DNA of 47,571 bases from Pseudonocardia sp. KRD291 (GTDB lineage Bacteria; Actinomycetota; Actinomycetes; Mycobacteriales; Pseudonocardiaceae), in assembly GCF_019263595.1 (NCBI RefSeq), contig NZ_JADQDD010000012.1, positions 1-47,571 on the forward strand. Direction: 5' to 3'. A program made the position numbers and the translations under genes. The notes beneath the pieces were generated by a model that was given only the letters and a program-made list of their open reading frames with translations, had not been told where the DNA came from and made no database searches. Within the stretch, counting starts at the first letter, position 1. Every line of letters starts with the position of its first letter. This document shows, one piece after another, positions 1 through 11,163 of this stretch.

Positions 1-1080
1 GGCGCGGCGCCGTCGGTGCTGGTCGGGACGAGCGCCGGTGCCCTGAACGTCGCGGTGCTGGCCGGGCTGGCGCACGCCCGTCCGGAGGAGGCCTGCGCCG
101 AGCTGACCCGCCGGTGGAGCGACGTGCGCCTCGACGACGTCCTCGACGTCGGCGGGACGGTCGTCGGGACGAGTGCGGGCCTGACCGGGCAGGTGCTCGG
201 GCTGCCGGCCGTGCTGCGTGCCCTGGTCGGCCTGCCCCTACGCCTGACCAGCCTCGTCGACCCCGGCCGCCAGCTCGAGACGCTCACCCGGGTCGTCGAC
301 TGGGACCGGTTGCACGACAACATCGCCCGCGGCCCGGTGGACGCCGTCGCGGTGGCCACCACCTCCGTCGCGACCGGCGGCACACTCGTGTTCGTCGAGT
401 GCAAGGACTCGGTGGAGCTCCCGCCGCCGGACACCAAGCGCGACATCACCTACGTCGACACCGTGCTCACCCCGGAGCACCTGCTCGCCTCCGCCGCGGT
501 GCCGACGCTGTTCCGGCCGGTCCGGATCGACTCCCCCCGGGAGCACGCGGGCTGGTACCTCGACGGCGGGGTCCGGATGAACACCCCGCTCAAGCCCGCC
601 CTCGCGCTGGGCTGCGACCGGCTCGGCGTGGTGGCCACGACCCCGGAGGTGCCGTCGGCGCCACCGCCCGCGGACCCCGACGCGATCGAGCCGGACGTCT
701 TCGCGGCCGGTGCGCTGGCGCTGCGGATCCTGCTCGGCGGCGCGGTGACCGACGACCTGCGGGCCCTGCTCGCCGTCAACGCGCAGGCGCGGGCCGTCTC
801 GGCCGACCCGCACGACCTGGTCGACGTCTGGTTCGCCGGCCCGCCGGCGGACCGTGCGACCGACCTCGCGACGCTGGCGAACGCGGTGTTCCGGCGCGGG
901 TTCCGGGGACGCCGTGCGATGCGCAGCCCGGGCCTGTGGGCGCTGGACCGCGCGATCGGCGGGTCCGACGCCGACCACGGCGAGCTGCTCAGCTTCCTGT
1001 TCTTCGACCCGACGTTCGCCGAGGCCGCGATCGCGCTGGGCGCCGAGCACGCCGCCCTGCTGCCGGAACCGGTGTCCTGA
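1..1080 (+). CDS. Patatin-like phospholipase, 5' truncated
   Basis: This is a patatin-like serine lipid acyl hydrolase whose N-terminus lies outside the window. The reading frame is open from base 1 and reads straight into the nucleophile elbow G-T-S-A-G, so the GTG at 16 is not the true start. The catalytic aspartate is in the D-G-G motif of YLDGGVRMNTPL near codon 190. Together they form the Ser-Asp dyad typical of the family. The oxyanion-loop glycines should lie just upstream of the window. The gene ends 58 bp before a convergent methyltransferase gene. The substrate cannot be read from the sequence. Confidence 0.85.
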   Translation, partial: GAAPSVLVGTSAGALNVAVLAGLAHARPEEACAELTRRWSDVRLDDVLDVGGTVVGTSAGLTGQVLGLPAVLRALVGLPLRLTSLVDPGRQLETLTRVVDWDRLHDNIARGPVDAVAVATTSVATGGTLVFVECKDSVELPPPDTKRDITYVDTVLTPEHLLASAAVPTLFRPVRIDSPREHAGWYLDGGVRMNTPLKPALALGCDRLGVVATTPEVPSAPPPADPDAIEPDVFAAGALALRILLGGAVTDDLRALLAVNAQARAVSADPHDLVDVWFAGPPADRATDLATLANAVFRRGFRGRRAMRSPGLWALDRAIGGSDADHGELLSFLFFDPTFAEAAIALGAEHAALLPEPVS

Positions 1081-1088
1081 CCGGGCCC

Positions 1089-1116
1089 CCGGTTCCTGCC
1101 GGGCAGGCGGAACCGG
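1089..1116. terminator. Bidirectional hairpin between convergent genes
   Basis: A perfect 8-bp stem, CCGGTTCC and GGAACCGG with a 12-nt loop, sits in the 58-bp gap between the converging patatin and methyltransferase genes. It is placed to terminate both transcripts. There is no T tract, as is common in high-GC actinomycetes. Confidence 0.55.
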
Positions 1117-1138
1117 CCGGGACACCGCCGCGCCGGCG

Positions 1139-1999
1139 TCAGCCCTGGGTGATCCGGACCGCGACCTGCTCGTTGTTCAGGGTGTAGCAGACGTAGCGGA
1201 ACCCGAGGTCGTGCTTGTCGGCGTACTCCCACCAGGCGCGGGCCTCGTGCTGCTCCCACTCCGGGAAGTTCAGGAACTCGTCGAACAGGACGATGCTGCC
1301 GGGCCGCAGCCGCGGGCCGACGGCGTCGAGAACCGTCGCGGCGGAGGAGTACAGGTCCGAGTCGACGTGCAGGAAGTCCACCGGCCCCGGGTGCGCGTCC
1401 AGGAACCCGTGCACCGTGTCCGAGAAGAGGCCGACGACCAGCTCCGCGCCCGGCACGTCGGGCAGCCCGTCGAGGTCGTCGAACGCGCCGGTGCCGAACC
1501 CGGAGCGCCACAGCTCGGGCAGCCCGGTGAACGAGTCGAAGCCGTACACGCGGCCGTCGACGCGGTGCTGCGCGATCGCGCGCAGGGTGCCTCCGGTGTA
1601 GACGCCGAACTCCAGCGCCATCCCACCGTTCGGGGCGAGGCCCAGCGCGTGCGCCAGCGTCTCCGGCGGGGCGGCGAGCATCGTCGCGTCGGACATGGAC
1701 TCGCGGGCGAACCGGGCGCTGGTCAGCACCGCCTCGCGCTCCCCCGCGGCGATCATGTCCCGGCGGTCGCGCACCTCGGCGGCGTGCACCTCGGCGATCG
1801 CGCGGTCCACCTCGTGGCGCAGCCGGTGGTCGAACGTGTCACGCAGCGCGGCCAGCTCGGTGCGCAACGCCGCGGTCTGGGCCGCGGTGTGGCGGGCCAG
1901 CACCTCGTCGAGGAGACGGCCCGCCGAGCGTCGGGCGCGCCGGACCAGCCGGCGTGCCGGGTCCCGCAGCAGGGGCGGCACCGCCCCCGAGGTGACCAA
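1139..1999 (-). CDS. TylF/MycF-like class I SAM-dependent methyltransferase
   Basis: A 286-residue protein with a basic, helical N-terminal half (about residues 15-95) followed by a Rossmann methyltransferase domain. Motif I reads LEFGVYTGGT, the next strand VYGFDSFTGLP, then DFLHVDSDLYSS and IVLFDEFLNF. These are hallmarks of the macrocin O-methyltransferase (TylF) family, where the HVDSD and DE segments hold acidic metal or catalytic residues. The start is uncertain. The first in-frame start is TTG, 6 nt after the rbpA stop, with no clear ribosome binding site; GTG at 1981 is the next option. The gene follows rbpA closely and may be cotranscribed. The acceptor substrate is unknown. Confidence 0.75.
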   Translation of the reverse strand: MVTSGAVPPLLRDPARRLVRRARRSAGRLLDEVLARHTAAQTAALRTELAALRDTFDHRLRHEVDRAIAEVHAAEVRDRRDMIAAGEREAVLTSARFARESMSDATMLAAPPETLAHALGLAPNGGMALEFGVYTGGTLRAIAQHRVDGRVYGFDSFTGLPELWRSGFGTGAFDDLDGLPDVPGAELVVGLFSDTVHGFLDAHPGPVDFLHVDSDLYSSAATVLDAVGPRLRPGSIVLFDEFLNFPEWEQHEARAWWEYADKHDLGFRYVCYTLNNEQVAVRITQG

Positions 2000-2005
2000 G
2001 GTGGG

Positions 2006-2347
2006 TCAGAGCTCGCGGGAGGCCCGGAGCCGTCCCAGCGCCTCCTCCAGGATCGCGTCGCCGTCGGCGTCGCTGCGACGCTCCTTCACGTAGGCGAGGT
2101 GCGTCTTGTACGGCTCGTTGCGCAGCGGCGCGGGCGGCGCCTGCGCGTCGCGGCCACCGGGGAGCCCGCAGCGCGGGCAGTCCCAGGTGTCCGGGATCTC
2201 GGCGCCGGAGGCGAACCAGGTGTCGTTCACGTGCCCGTTCGCGCAGTAGTACGGGACGAGCTCGCGCGACGCCGTCTCGCCACGCTCGGACTCCCCCATC
2301 GGACCGGCCCCCACGCGCGTTCCGCGGATCGCGTTGCCACCTGCCAT
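2006..2347 (-). CDS. rbpA: RNA polymerase-binding protein RbpA
   Basis: A 113-residue actinobacterial transcription factor that binds the principal sigma factor and RNA polymerase and stabilises the open complex. Visible features are the basic N-terminal tail ending IRGTRVG, the core with YYCANGH and DCPRCG (paired cysteines of the RbpA core fold), the basic linker segment THLAYVKERR, and the C-terminal sigma-interaction helix EEALGRLR. ATG at 2347 follows GGGAG at good spacing. The length fits the family. It lies between secG and the methyltransferase gene, all on the minus strand. Confidence 0.93.
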   Translation of the reverse strand: MAGGNAIRGTRVGAGPMGESERGETASRELVPYYCANGHVNDTWFASGAEIPDTWDCPRCGLPGGRDAQAPPAPLRNEPYKTHLAYVKERRSDADGDAILEEALGRLRASREL

Positions 2348-2390
2348 CGTGATGTCTCCCTAGCGTCGAGGAGTGCGGGACGGGCGGTGC

Positions 2391-2624
2391 TCAGCCCGCC
2401 GAGATCAGCAGACCGTTACCGATGACCGCGATCAGCCAGATCAGGGCCACGAAGACCGTGTACCGGGAGACGTTGCGGTCCGCGGCGGCGGAGCCGGACA
2501 GGCTCGACTGCACGCCGCCGCCGAACAGGCTGGTCAGACCTCCACCACGGCTGCGCTGCAGCAGGATCAGCACGACCAGCAGCACGCTGGTGATGATGAG
2601 GACGATCTGCAGGGTCAGCAGCAC
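2391..2624 (-). CDS. secG: Preprotein translocase subunit SecG
   Basis: A 77-residue membrane protein with two hydrophobic helices (about residues 2-22 and 54-75) joined by the conserved loop RGGGLTSLFGGG. It is the small subunit of the SecYEG channel. The start is GTG, giving VLLTLQIV. It lies downstream of tpiA, as in most actinobacteria, but a strong hairpin separates them, so it may have its own promoter. Confidence 0.93.
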   Translation of the reverse strand: MLLTLQIVLIITSVLLVVLILLQRSRGGGLTSLFGGGVQSSLSGSAAADRNVSRYTVFVALIWLIAVIGNGLLISAG

Positions 2625-2691
2625 GCGGAAGGGTCCAATCTCGTTCGCTCGCCGGAGTCCTCGAGGATACCCGCGTACACCGGCGGTGTGA

Positions 2692-2723
2692 CCGGCGCCC
2701 CTCTGCGCGCGAGGGGGCGCCGG
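2692..2723 (-). terminator. Hairpin after tpiA
   Basis: The arms CCGGCGCCCCTC and GAGGGGGCGCCGG pair around a 7-nt loop with one bulged base. The hairpin starts about 28 nt past the tpiA stop on the minus strand, between tpiA and secG. It is a likely terminator or attenuator. Confidence 0.55.
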
Positions 2724-2751
2724 AGCGGCGTCCGGACCGCGCGGGGCGGCG

Positions 2752-3564
2752 TCAGGGCAGGGGTCCGCCCGCGGAGATCGCGCAGAGCTTGGCGAACTCG
2801 TCGGCGTCCAGGCTCGCGCCGCCGACCAGCGCCCCGTCGACGTCGTCCTGGCCCACGATCTCGGCCACGTTGGACGACTTCACCGAACCGCCGTAGAGCA
2901 CCCGCGCCCCGGCGGCGACGTCGTCGCCGTAGAGCTCGCGCAGGGTCTCCCGCAGGGCGGCGCACACCTCCTGGGCATCCGCCGCACCGGCCACCCGGCC
3001 GGTCCCGATCGCCCAGACCGGCTCGTAGGCCAGCACCAGCGATCCCGCCTGCTCCGCGGTGACCTTGGCCAGGGCACCGCGCAGCTGGTCGGTGCAGTGC
3101 TGCACGTGGTTGCCCGCCTCGCGCACGTCGAGGCCCTCGCCGACGCACAGGATCGGGGTCAGACCGTGCCTGCCCGCGGCGTGCACCTTGGCGTTGACGA
3201 GCGCGTCGTCCTCGCCGTGGATCTCGCGACGCTCGGAGTGCCCGATCACGACGTAGGTGCAGCCCAGCTTGGCCAGCATCGCCCCGGACACGTCACCGGT
3301 GTAGGCACCGGACTCGTGCGGGGACAGGTCCTGGGCACCGTGCACCATGTGCAGACGGTCGCCGTCGATCATGGTCTGGATGCTGCGGATGTCGGTGAAC
3401 GGCGGGATGACCGCCACGTCGACCTTGGCGTAGTAGCGCTCCGGCAGCGCGAACGCCAGCTTCTGCACCAGCCCGATGGCCTCGAGGTGGTTCAGGTTCA
3501 TCTTCCAGTTGCCGGCGATCAGGACCTTGCGTCCGACGACCGGGGTGCTGTCCGACTTCGTCAC
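2752..3564 (-). CDS. tpiA: Triosephosphate isomerase
   Basis: A 270-residue TIM-barrel enzyme that interconverts dihydroxyacetone phosphate and glyceraldehyde 3-phosphate. Catalytic Lys is in AGNWKMN, catalytic His in VIGHSERR, and the general base Glu in [11 protein letters not shown]. The phosphate loop is seen in [11 protein letters not shown] and [10 protein letters not shown] chose the GTG at 3564 because GGAGGAG lies just upstream inside pgk and only one base separates it from the pgk stop; the frame stays open further upstream but that stretch is out-of-frame pgk. It is the third gene of gap-pgk-tpiA. Confidence 0.96.
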   Translation of the reverse strand: MTKSDSTPVVGRKVLIAGNWKMNLNHLEAIGLVQKLAFALPERYYAKVDVAVIPPFTDIRSIQTMIDGDRLHMVHGAQDLSPHESGAYTGDVSGAMLAKLGCTYVVIGHSERREIHGEDDALVNAKVHAAGRHGLTPILCVGEGLDVREAGNHVQHCTDQLRGALAKVTAEQAGSLVLAYEPVWAIGTGRVAGAADAQEVCAALRETLRELYGDDVAAGARVLYGGSVKSSNVAEIVGQDDVDGALVGGASLDADEFAKLCAISAGGPLP

Positions 3565-3565
3565 T

Positions 3566-6006
<2,441 letters not shown>

Positions 6007-6819
6007 TCAGGCCGTGGCGCCGAGCAGGCGACGCCACCACGCGCGACGGGCCGGGGCCGGGGCGGACGCCGCGGCGCGCTCGTCGTCGGTGAACCCCTCG
6101 ACCGGCTCCCACGGGCGCGACGCGCGGGCCCGGGACACGAACGCCGACGCCGCGGCGAGCCCGGCCCGCACGCCGTCGGACCCCGGCCCGGCGAGGATCG
6201 CGGCCGTCGCCGGGACACCCAGCCGGGCCTCGGCGATCGCGACGGCGGTCAGGACGTCGGACCACTCGCCCTCCGCGGGGACGCCCGCCTCCCCGGGTAC
6301 GCCGTCGTTGTGGACCTCGTCGGTGCCGGGTGCTCCGGTGGCAGCCGTGGAAGCAGTGCCGGCCGGCCGCGGCGTGGACGACACGTCCACCAGCACGAAC
6401 TCCCACGCGTAGTCGCGACGCTGACGCTCGACCAGCTTCCGGACGCGTTCGGTGTCCCCTGTGTCGGCGGCGGTGTCGCCGACGACCGCCAGCACCACCC
6501 GCTCCGGGCGCTCGGACTCCTCCAGCCCGGCCAGCCCGGCTCCGACGTCGTCGATCAGCGTGACGATGCCCTCGTGCAAGGCCGACCGCCCGCGGGGCTT
6601 CAGAGCCACCGGTGCGACGTCGGCGACCGGGCGCTGCGCGCAGGCGCTCTGCTGCCCGCCCCCGCCGCACGCGGCCAGGGTGACCAGCAGCTCACCCGGA
6701 CGTTCCCGCTGGTCGGCGAGCAGCGCGTCGACCCCGGAACGGATCGCGTCGGCCACCGGGCGCGCGGAGCTGGATCGATCGAGAAGGACGGCGAGGAGAG
6801 ACAGACCCGGTTTCGTCAC
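6007..6819 (-). CDS. von Willebrand factor A (vWA)-like protein
   Basis: A 270-residue protein with a vWA-like fold: LLAVLLDRSSSA near the N-terminus gives the MIDAS pattern D-x-S-x-S after a hydrophobic strand. A later strand reads ERVVLAVVGDTAAD and another WEFVLVDVSST. A low-complexity T/G/A/P stretch (about 173-200) splits the domain from a C-terminal helical tail. No membrane helix is seen. The start is taken as GTG at 6819, with a weak ribosome binding site. It sits between gap and DUF559, breaking the usual whiA-gap adjacency. A binding or scaffold role is inferred from the fold only. Confidence 0.6.
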   Translation of the reverse strand: MTKPGLSLLAVLLDRSSSARPVADAIRSGVDALLADQRERPGELLVTLAACGGGGQQSACAQRPVADVAPVALKPRGRSALHEGIVTLIDDVGAGLAGLEESERPERVVLAVVGDTAADTGDTERVRKLVERQRRDYAWEFVLVDVSSTPRPAGTASTAATGAPGTDEVHNDGVPGEAGVPAEGEWSDVLTAVAIAEARLGVPATAAILAGPGSDGVRAGLAAASAFVSRARASRPWEPVEGFTDDERAAASAPAPARRAWWRRLLGATA

Positions 6820-6962
6820 GGCGGCATGATGCCCGAGCCACCGCGGCCTCCGACGCACCACCCCTGGCCACGGACGGTCACCACCCGGGCGGACACACGA
6901 GGACCACGCGAGGTGCCGACTTCCGGCTCCGGGGTCCGCGATCACCGGTTCCGCCCGCCCTT

Positions 6963-7022
6963 GATCAGTGAGGTCGTGCGAAAGGCTGCACGTGTGCAGG
7001 TTGTCGCACGATTCCGGTGATC
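6963..7022. repeat. 60-bp palindromic element, left copy
   Basis: The element runs GATC to GATC and is built on arms CGTGCGAAAGGCTGCA and TGCAGGTTGTCGCACG (13 of 16 positions pair) around a 4-nt loop. It overlaps the last bases of the DUF559 stop codon. Its reverse complement aligns base for base in length with the copy at 7997-8056; the conserved part includes GATCACCG, CGTGCGA and CCTGCA. Confidence 0.75.
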
Positions 7023-7922
7023 ATGCGGCGTGCGCCAGGACCGAGCCGACCTCGGTCACGACGGTGGCCGGTGACTCCGACAGGTCGTGCCAGGTGAAAC
7101 GCAGCAGCGTCCAGCCCGGCCTCGACGAGCTCGTTGCCCTTGCGCCGGTCCGTCCGGAAGCGGTCGACGTCGACGTGCCAGGCCCAGCCGTCGACCTCCA
7201 CCGCGACCCTGGGCACCGGAAACGCCAGGTCGATCGTGTACGGGCCGAACGGGTGACCGAGCGTCCACCCGGTGATCCCGGCCCGGCGCAGGATCTTCAC
7301 CAGGAGTCGTTCGGCCACCGACCCGGCGCCGTCGGCCGCGGCGGTGAGCATCCGACCGGCCTTCGCCGACCCCGGCGACCCGAGCGATCGGCAGTAGGCG
7401 CGGTACACCGCCGGGGAAACGGACGTGCTTCTGCAGCGCCCGGTCCAGGAAGGCCGGGCCACCGGTGGTCATCGCGACGGCGGTGTCGAGCGCGGCACGC
7501 GGTGGGGCGACGACGGCGACACCGCGCACGACGACCCGGTCCGCCGCGGCGACGATGCGGCGCCGGACCCGCAGACCCGTCCGTGAGCGCAGACCGGCCG
7601 TCGGCGGCACCACGATCTCCGCGACCTCGCCGGGATCGCGGAGCATGCCGTGCCAGAACGCGGCCGAGGCCGAGCCGACCAACGGGCCGTCACCGGTGTG
7701 CAGAGGACCGGACAGCAGGGCACCGGAGTGCAGGGCGGCGGCCCGGACCCGCGCCTCGCCGGTCAGCCGGTGGCCACCGGCCAGGAACACCCCCGGGTAC
7801 AGACGCGTCCACGACCCGGACCGGACACGTCGCCACGCGGTGTCGGCGGAGAGCCCGCAGGCCACGACCTGGGCCAGCGTGATCACGCCCGCCTGCTCGC
7901 GGAGGACCTCCTCGAGAGTCAC
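7021..7922 (-). pseudogene. DUF559 (Vsr/PD-(D/E)XK-like) protein with two frameshifts
   Basis: This encodes an AbiEi-like winged-helix N-terminus (EVLREQAGVITLAQVVACGLS, then a WTRLYPGVFL segment) and a C-terminal DUF559 domain resembling Vsr endonucleases. The key nuclease stretch is IDLAFPVPRVAVEVDGWAWH, with Asp and Glu in a D...E-V-D pattern. The frame changes twice. Near 7413 the first frame (...QKHVRFP) continues as AVYRAYCRSLG only if one C is removed from a CCCC run. Near 7115 the second continues as GWTLLRFTWHDL only if one G is removed from a GGG run. The restored gene would end at the TGA at 7021-7023, about 300 residues. It is either a pseudogene or a pair of base-calling errors. 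Confidence 0.75.
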
Positions 7923-7996
7923 CGCCGCAGGATCCCCGCCCCCGGGCCCCGGCCGGACCGGAACCGCGAGCGGAGTTCACCCCCGTGAAGCCGGAA

Positions 7997-8056
7997 GATC
8001 ACCGCGATCGTGCGAGAACCTGCACCGATGCAGGTTCTCGCACGGTTTCGGTGATC
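7997..8056. repeat. 60-bp palindromic element, right copy
   Basis: This is a near-perfect palindrome between DUF559 and whiA. Arms CGTGCGAGAACCTGCA and TGCAGGTTCTCGCACG pair perfectly (16 bp) around CCGA, and the outer arms GATCACCG and CGGTGATC also pair. It matches the copy at the other end of DUF559 in length and core sequence. It could end DUF559 or whiA transcripts, but the exact pairing with the left copy suggests a repeat family. Confidence 0.8.
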
Positions 8057-8108
8057 AGCAGCCAGGGGTCAGCAGCCAGGGATCAGCGGCGGTGACCAGC
8101 GGCAGGGG
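8053..8108. repeat. Short degenerate direct repeats after whiA
   Basis: Three to four imperfect 14-bp units follow one another: GATCAGCAGCCAGG, GGTCAGCAGCCAGG, GATCAGCGGCGGTG, then a weaker one. They fill the space between the palindrome and the whiA stop codon. No function is evident. Confidence 0.4.
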
Positions 8109-9101
8109 TCAGGCCGGGTCCTCGGCCTCCAGGAGCTCCGCGGTGACGGCGGACTCGGTGTCCGGGATGCCCAGGTCGGCGGCGCGCTTGTCGGCCATGT
8201 GGAGCAGGCGCCGGATACGACCGGCGACGGCGTCCTTGGTCATCGGCGGGTCGGCCAGCTGGCCGAGCTCCTCCAGGGAGGCCTGGGTGTGCTCGGCGCG
8301 GAGCCGGCCGGCGGTCTGCAGGTGCTCCGGGACGTCGTCGCCGAGGATCTCCAGGGCGCGCTGCACCCGGGCCGCGGCGGCCACCGCGGCCCGGGCGGAA
8401 CGGCGCAGGTTGGCGTCGTCGAAGTTGGCCAGGCGGTTCGCGGTGGCCCGGACCTCGCGGCGCATCCGCCGTTCCTCCCAGGCCAGGACGCACTGGTGGG
8501 CGCCCATCCGGGTCAGGAGCGCGCCGATCGCGTCGCCGTCGCGGACGACGACCCGGTCCGCCCCGCGCACCTCTCTGGCCTTCGCCCCCACGCCCAGCCG
8601 GCGCGCGGCGCCGACCAGGGCGAGCGCGGCCTCCGGGCCGGGGCAGGTGACCTCCAGCGAGGAGCTGCGCCCGGGCTCGGTGAGCGACCCGTGCGCCAGG
8701 AACGCACCCCGCCAGGCCGCCTCGGCGTCGGCCAGGTCCCCGGAGACGACGGGCGGGGGCAGCCCGCGCACCGGGCGTCCGCGGTTGTCCAGCAGGCCGG
8801 TCTGCCGGGCCAGCCCCTCGCCGTCGCGGATCACCCGGATCACGTAGCGGGCGCTGCGGCGCAGCCCGCCGGCCGTGATGACATGGGCTTCGGCGGTGTG
8901 CCCGTAGAGCTCGTGGATCTCGCGGCGCAGGCGCCGAGCGACCGAGCCGGTGTCCACCTCGGCCTCGATGACGACGCGGCCACCGACGATGTGCAGGCCC
9001 CCGGCGAACCGGAGCAGCGAGGCCACCTCGGCCCGTCGCGAGGACTGCTTGGTGACGGTGAGCCGGCTCAGCTCGTCCTTCACCGCGGCGGTCATGGCCA
9101 T
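8109..9101 (-). CDS. whiA: DNA-binding protein WhiA
   Basis: A 330-residue WhiA, the sporulation and cell-division regulator of Gram-positive bacteria. It has the LAGLIDADG-like N-domain ([13 protein letters not shown], then [17 protein letters not shown]) and a C-terminal helix-turn-helix ([27 protein letters not shown]). ATG at 9101 follows GGAGAGGAG at good spacing; a second ATG two codons on is possible. The start overlaps the yvcK stop by 10 bp, so it is translationally coupled in the uvrC-rapZ-yvcK-whiA operon. The whiA stop is about 50 bp from the palindromic element. Confidence 0.95.
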   Translation of the reverse strand: MAMTAAVKDELSRLTVTKQSSRRAEVASLLRFAGGLHIVGGRVVIEAEVDTGSVARRLRREIHELYGHTAEAHVITAGGLRRSARYVIRVIRDGEGLARQTGLLDNRGRPVRGLPPPVVSGDLADAEAAWRGAFLAHGSLTEPGRSSSLEVTCPGPEAALALVGAARRLGVGAKAREVRGADRVVVRDGDAIGALLTRMGAHQCVLAWEERRMRREVRATANRLANFDDANLRRSARAAVAAAARVQRALEILGDDVPEHLQTAGRLRAEHTQASLEELGQLADPPMTKDAVAGRIRRLLHMADKRAADLGIPDTESAVTAELLEAEDPA

Positions 9102-10213
9102 CGCGGGCTCCTCTCCGACAGGTGCGCCATCACATCTCCCTCGGCCCACCCCGGGGCGGGTGCACCCGGCTGCGCCGCAACGGTTCCTCCGGCACGGCCC
9201 GGGTCGGGGCCGATGATCTCGTCGAACACCTCGAGCAGCGCCTCCGCCAGCGCCGCCGGGTCGTGTCGGGGGCTCGTCGCGGCGTCGTCCGCGACCGGAG
9301 CCAGACGGACCCGGCCCCCGGCCACGAGCATCGACGCGGCGGCCTGCTCCAGCCGATCCGGCAGCGGCACCGCGCCGGCGTCGGCGAGCACCGCGTGCGC
9401 ACGCAGCGACGGGGCGTGCCCGGACAGTACCTCCAGGTGCCGCTCCGGCGAGAAGCCGGCGGTCTCGCCCGGCTCCGGGGCCAGGTTCAGCAGCACGACC
9501 CGGCGCGCCGAGGTCTCCAGGACCGCGTCGCGCAGCTGCGGGACGAGCAGGTGCGGCAGCACGCTGGTGAACCACGACCCCGGCCCGAGCAGCACGACGT
9601 CGGCGTCGCGGACCGCGCGCACCGCCTCCGGGCAGGCCGGCGGGTCCTCCGGGCGCAGCCACACCCGCAGCACCCGCCCGGGCGTCGACGCGACCGCGAC
9701 CTGGCCGCGGATCCGGTACGGCCCGGGTACGTCGTCGAGCTCGACCTCGGCCTCGATGTCGAGCGGAACCGTCGACATCGGCAGCACCCGCCCGGTCGCA
9801 CCGAGCAGCCCGCCGACGGTGTCCAGCGTCGCGACCGGGTCGTCGGTGACCTCGAGCAACCCGGCCAGCAGCAGGTTCCCGACGGCGTGCCCGGCCAGTG
9901 CCCCGCTGCCGCCGAAGCGGTGCTGGACCAGCTCGGACCAGAACCGGCCGCGCTCGTCGTCGGCGGCCAGCGCGGACAGCGCCATCCGCAGGTCCCCCGG
10001 CGGCAGCGAGCCCAGCTCCCGGCGCAGGCGCCCGGACGAGCCGCCGTCGTCGGCCACCGTGACCACGGCCGTCACCTCGGAGACCCGCGGGGCGCACCGG
10101 CGCAGGGCGGACAGCGTCGCGTGCAGGCCGTGGCCCCCGCCCAGCGCGACGACCCGCAACCCGCGACCGCCGTCCGCGGCCGGCTCGCTCTCCGGCCTCA
10201 CTTCCTGCCTCAC
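9092..10213 (-). CDS. yvcK: YvcK/CofD-like gluconeogenesis factor
   Basis: A 373-residue CofD-fold protein of the YvcK family, which binds UDP-sugars and links carbon metabolism to cell-wall growth. The Rossmann-like start [18 protein letters not shown] and the following [13 protein letters not shown] are diagnostic, as are the NLLLAGL segment and [19 protein letters not shown] at 10213 overlaps the rapZ stop as GTGA. The C-terminal 40 residues are Ala/Pro/Gly rich. It is the third gene of the operon. Confidence 0.93.
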   Translation of the reverse strand: MRQEVRPESEPAADGGRGLRVVALGGGHGLHATLSALRRCAPRVSEVTAVVTVADDGGSSGRLRRELGSLPPGDLRMALSALAADDERGRFWSELVQHRFGGSGALAGHAVGNLLLAGLLEVTDDPVATLDTVGGLLGATGRVLPMSTVPLDIEAEVELDDVPGPYRIRGQVAVASTPGRVLRVWLRPEDPPACPEAVRAVRDADVVLLGPGSWFTSVLPHLLVPQLRDAVLETSARRVVLLNLAPEPGETAGFSPERHLEVLSGHAPSLRAHAVLADAGAVPLPDRLEQAAASMLVAGGRVRLAPVADDAATSPRHDPAALAEALLEVFDEIIGPDPGRAGGTVAAQPGAPAPGWAEGDVMAHLSERSPRWP

Positions 10214-11163
10214 TCGCGGCCCATGTCCCGGTGCGTGACGTGCACCTGCACGCCGTCGGACCCGGCGAGCCTGCGGCCGATCTCCTCGCTGATCGCGACG
10301 CTGCGGTGCTTGCCGCCGGTGCAGCCCACCGCGACCGTCAGGTACCGCTTGCCCTCGCGGCGGTAACCGGCGCCGACCAGGCCGAGCAGCTCCAGGTAGC
10401 GGTCGACGAACTCGGCGGCGCCCTCCTGGGAGAGCACGTAGTCGCGTACCTCGGCGTCGCGCCCGGTGTGCTCGCGCAGCTCCGGGATCCAGTGCGGGTT
10501 GGGCAGGAACCGCACGTCGACGACGAGGTCGGCGTCGAGCGGGAGCCCGTACTTGTAGCCGAACGAGAGCACCGTGACCCGGGTCGCCGCCTCGGCGCCC
10601 GCGCCCATGAACGACCGCTCGATCCGTCCGCGCAGGTCGTGCACCGACAGGTTCGAGGTGTCGACGACGAGGTCGGCGTCCTCGCGCAGCGGGCGCAGCA
10701 CCTCGCGCTCGGCGTCGATCCCGTCGGTGAGCCGGCCGCCACCCTGCAGCGGGTGCGAGCGGCGGTTGTTCTCGAAGCGCCGGACCAGCACCGCGTCCGA
10801 GGCCTCCAGGAACAGCAGCCTGGGCCGGTAGCCGCGGCCGTCGAGGTCCTTGATGATCGAGCCGAGGTCGTCGGTGAACGCACGGCTGCGCACGTCCATC
10901 ACGACCGCGATCCGGGTCACCTCGCCGCGGGCCCGGGAGCCGAGCTCGACCATCGTCGCGATCAGCTCCGGGGGCAGGTTGTCCACCACGAACCAGCCCA
11001 GGTCCTCCAGGACCTTCGCCGCCGTGCTCCGTCCGGCCCCGGACAGGCCGCTGACCACGGCGACCTCGATGCCCGGGCCCCGGGCGTCCACCGGGTCGGA
11101 CACCTCGTCGGCGGGCGGGGTCCGTGCCTCGTCGGTCCCCGGCGGTCCTGCTGCACCCGTCAT
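10210..11163 (-). CDS. rapZ: RNase adapter protein RapZ (nucleotide-binding)
   Basis: A 317-residue P-loop protein of the RapZ/YvcJ family. The Walker A-like loop [20 protein letters not shown] is intact with Gly, Ser and Thr in place. The middle domain shows DVRSRAF and [14 protein letters not shown]; the C-terminal domain has [24 protein letters not shown] and [11 protein letters not shown], the family's signature. ATG at 11163 overlaps the uvrC stop as ATGA. The N-terminal 30 residues are Pro/Asp/Ala rich and likely disordered. In enterobacteria the homologue guides small-RNA decay; the actinobacterial role is less clear. Confidence 0.94.
   Translation of the reverse strand: MTGAAGPPGTDEARTPPADEVSDPVDARGPGIEVAVVSGLSGAGRSTAAKVLEDLGWFVVDNLPPELIATMVELGSRARGEVTRIAVVMDVRSRAFTDDLGSIIKDLDGRGYRPRLLFLEASDAVLVRRFENNRRSHPLQGGGRLTDGIDAEREVLRPLREDADLVVDTSNLSVHDLRGRIERSFMGAGAEAATRVTVLSFGYKYGLPLDADLVVDVRFLPNPHWIPELREHTGRDAEVRDYVLSQEGAAEFVDRYLELLGLVGAGYRREGKRYLTVAVGCTGGKHRSVAISEEIGRRLAGSDGVQVHVTHRDMGRE

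Noticed and set aside
8109-10097. A 662-residue whiA frame
   Set aside because: Only the last 330 residues match WhiA; the earlier part is out-of-frame yvcK. A strong ribosome binding site supports ATG at 9101.
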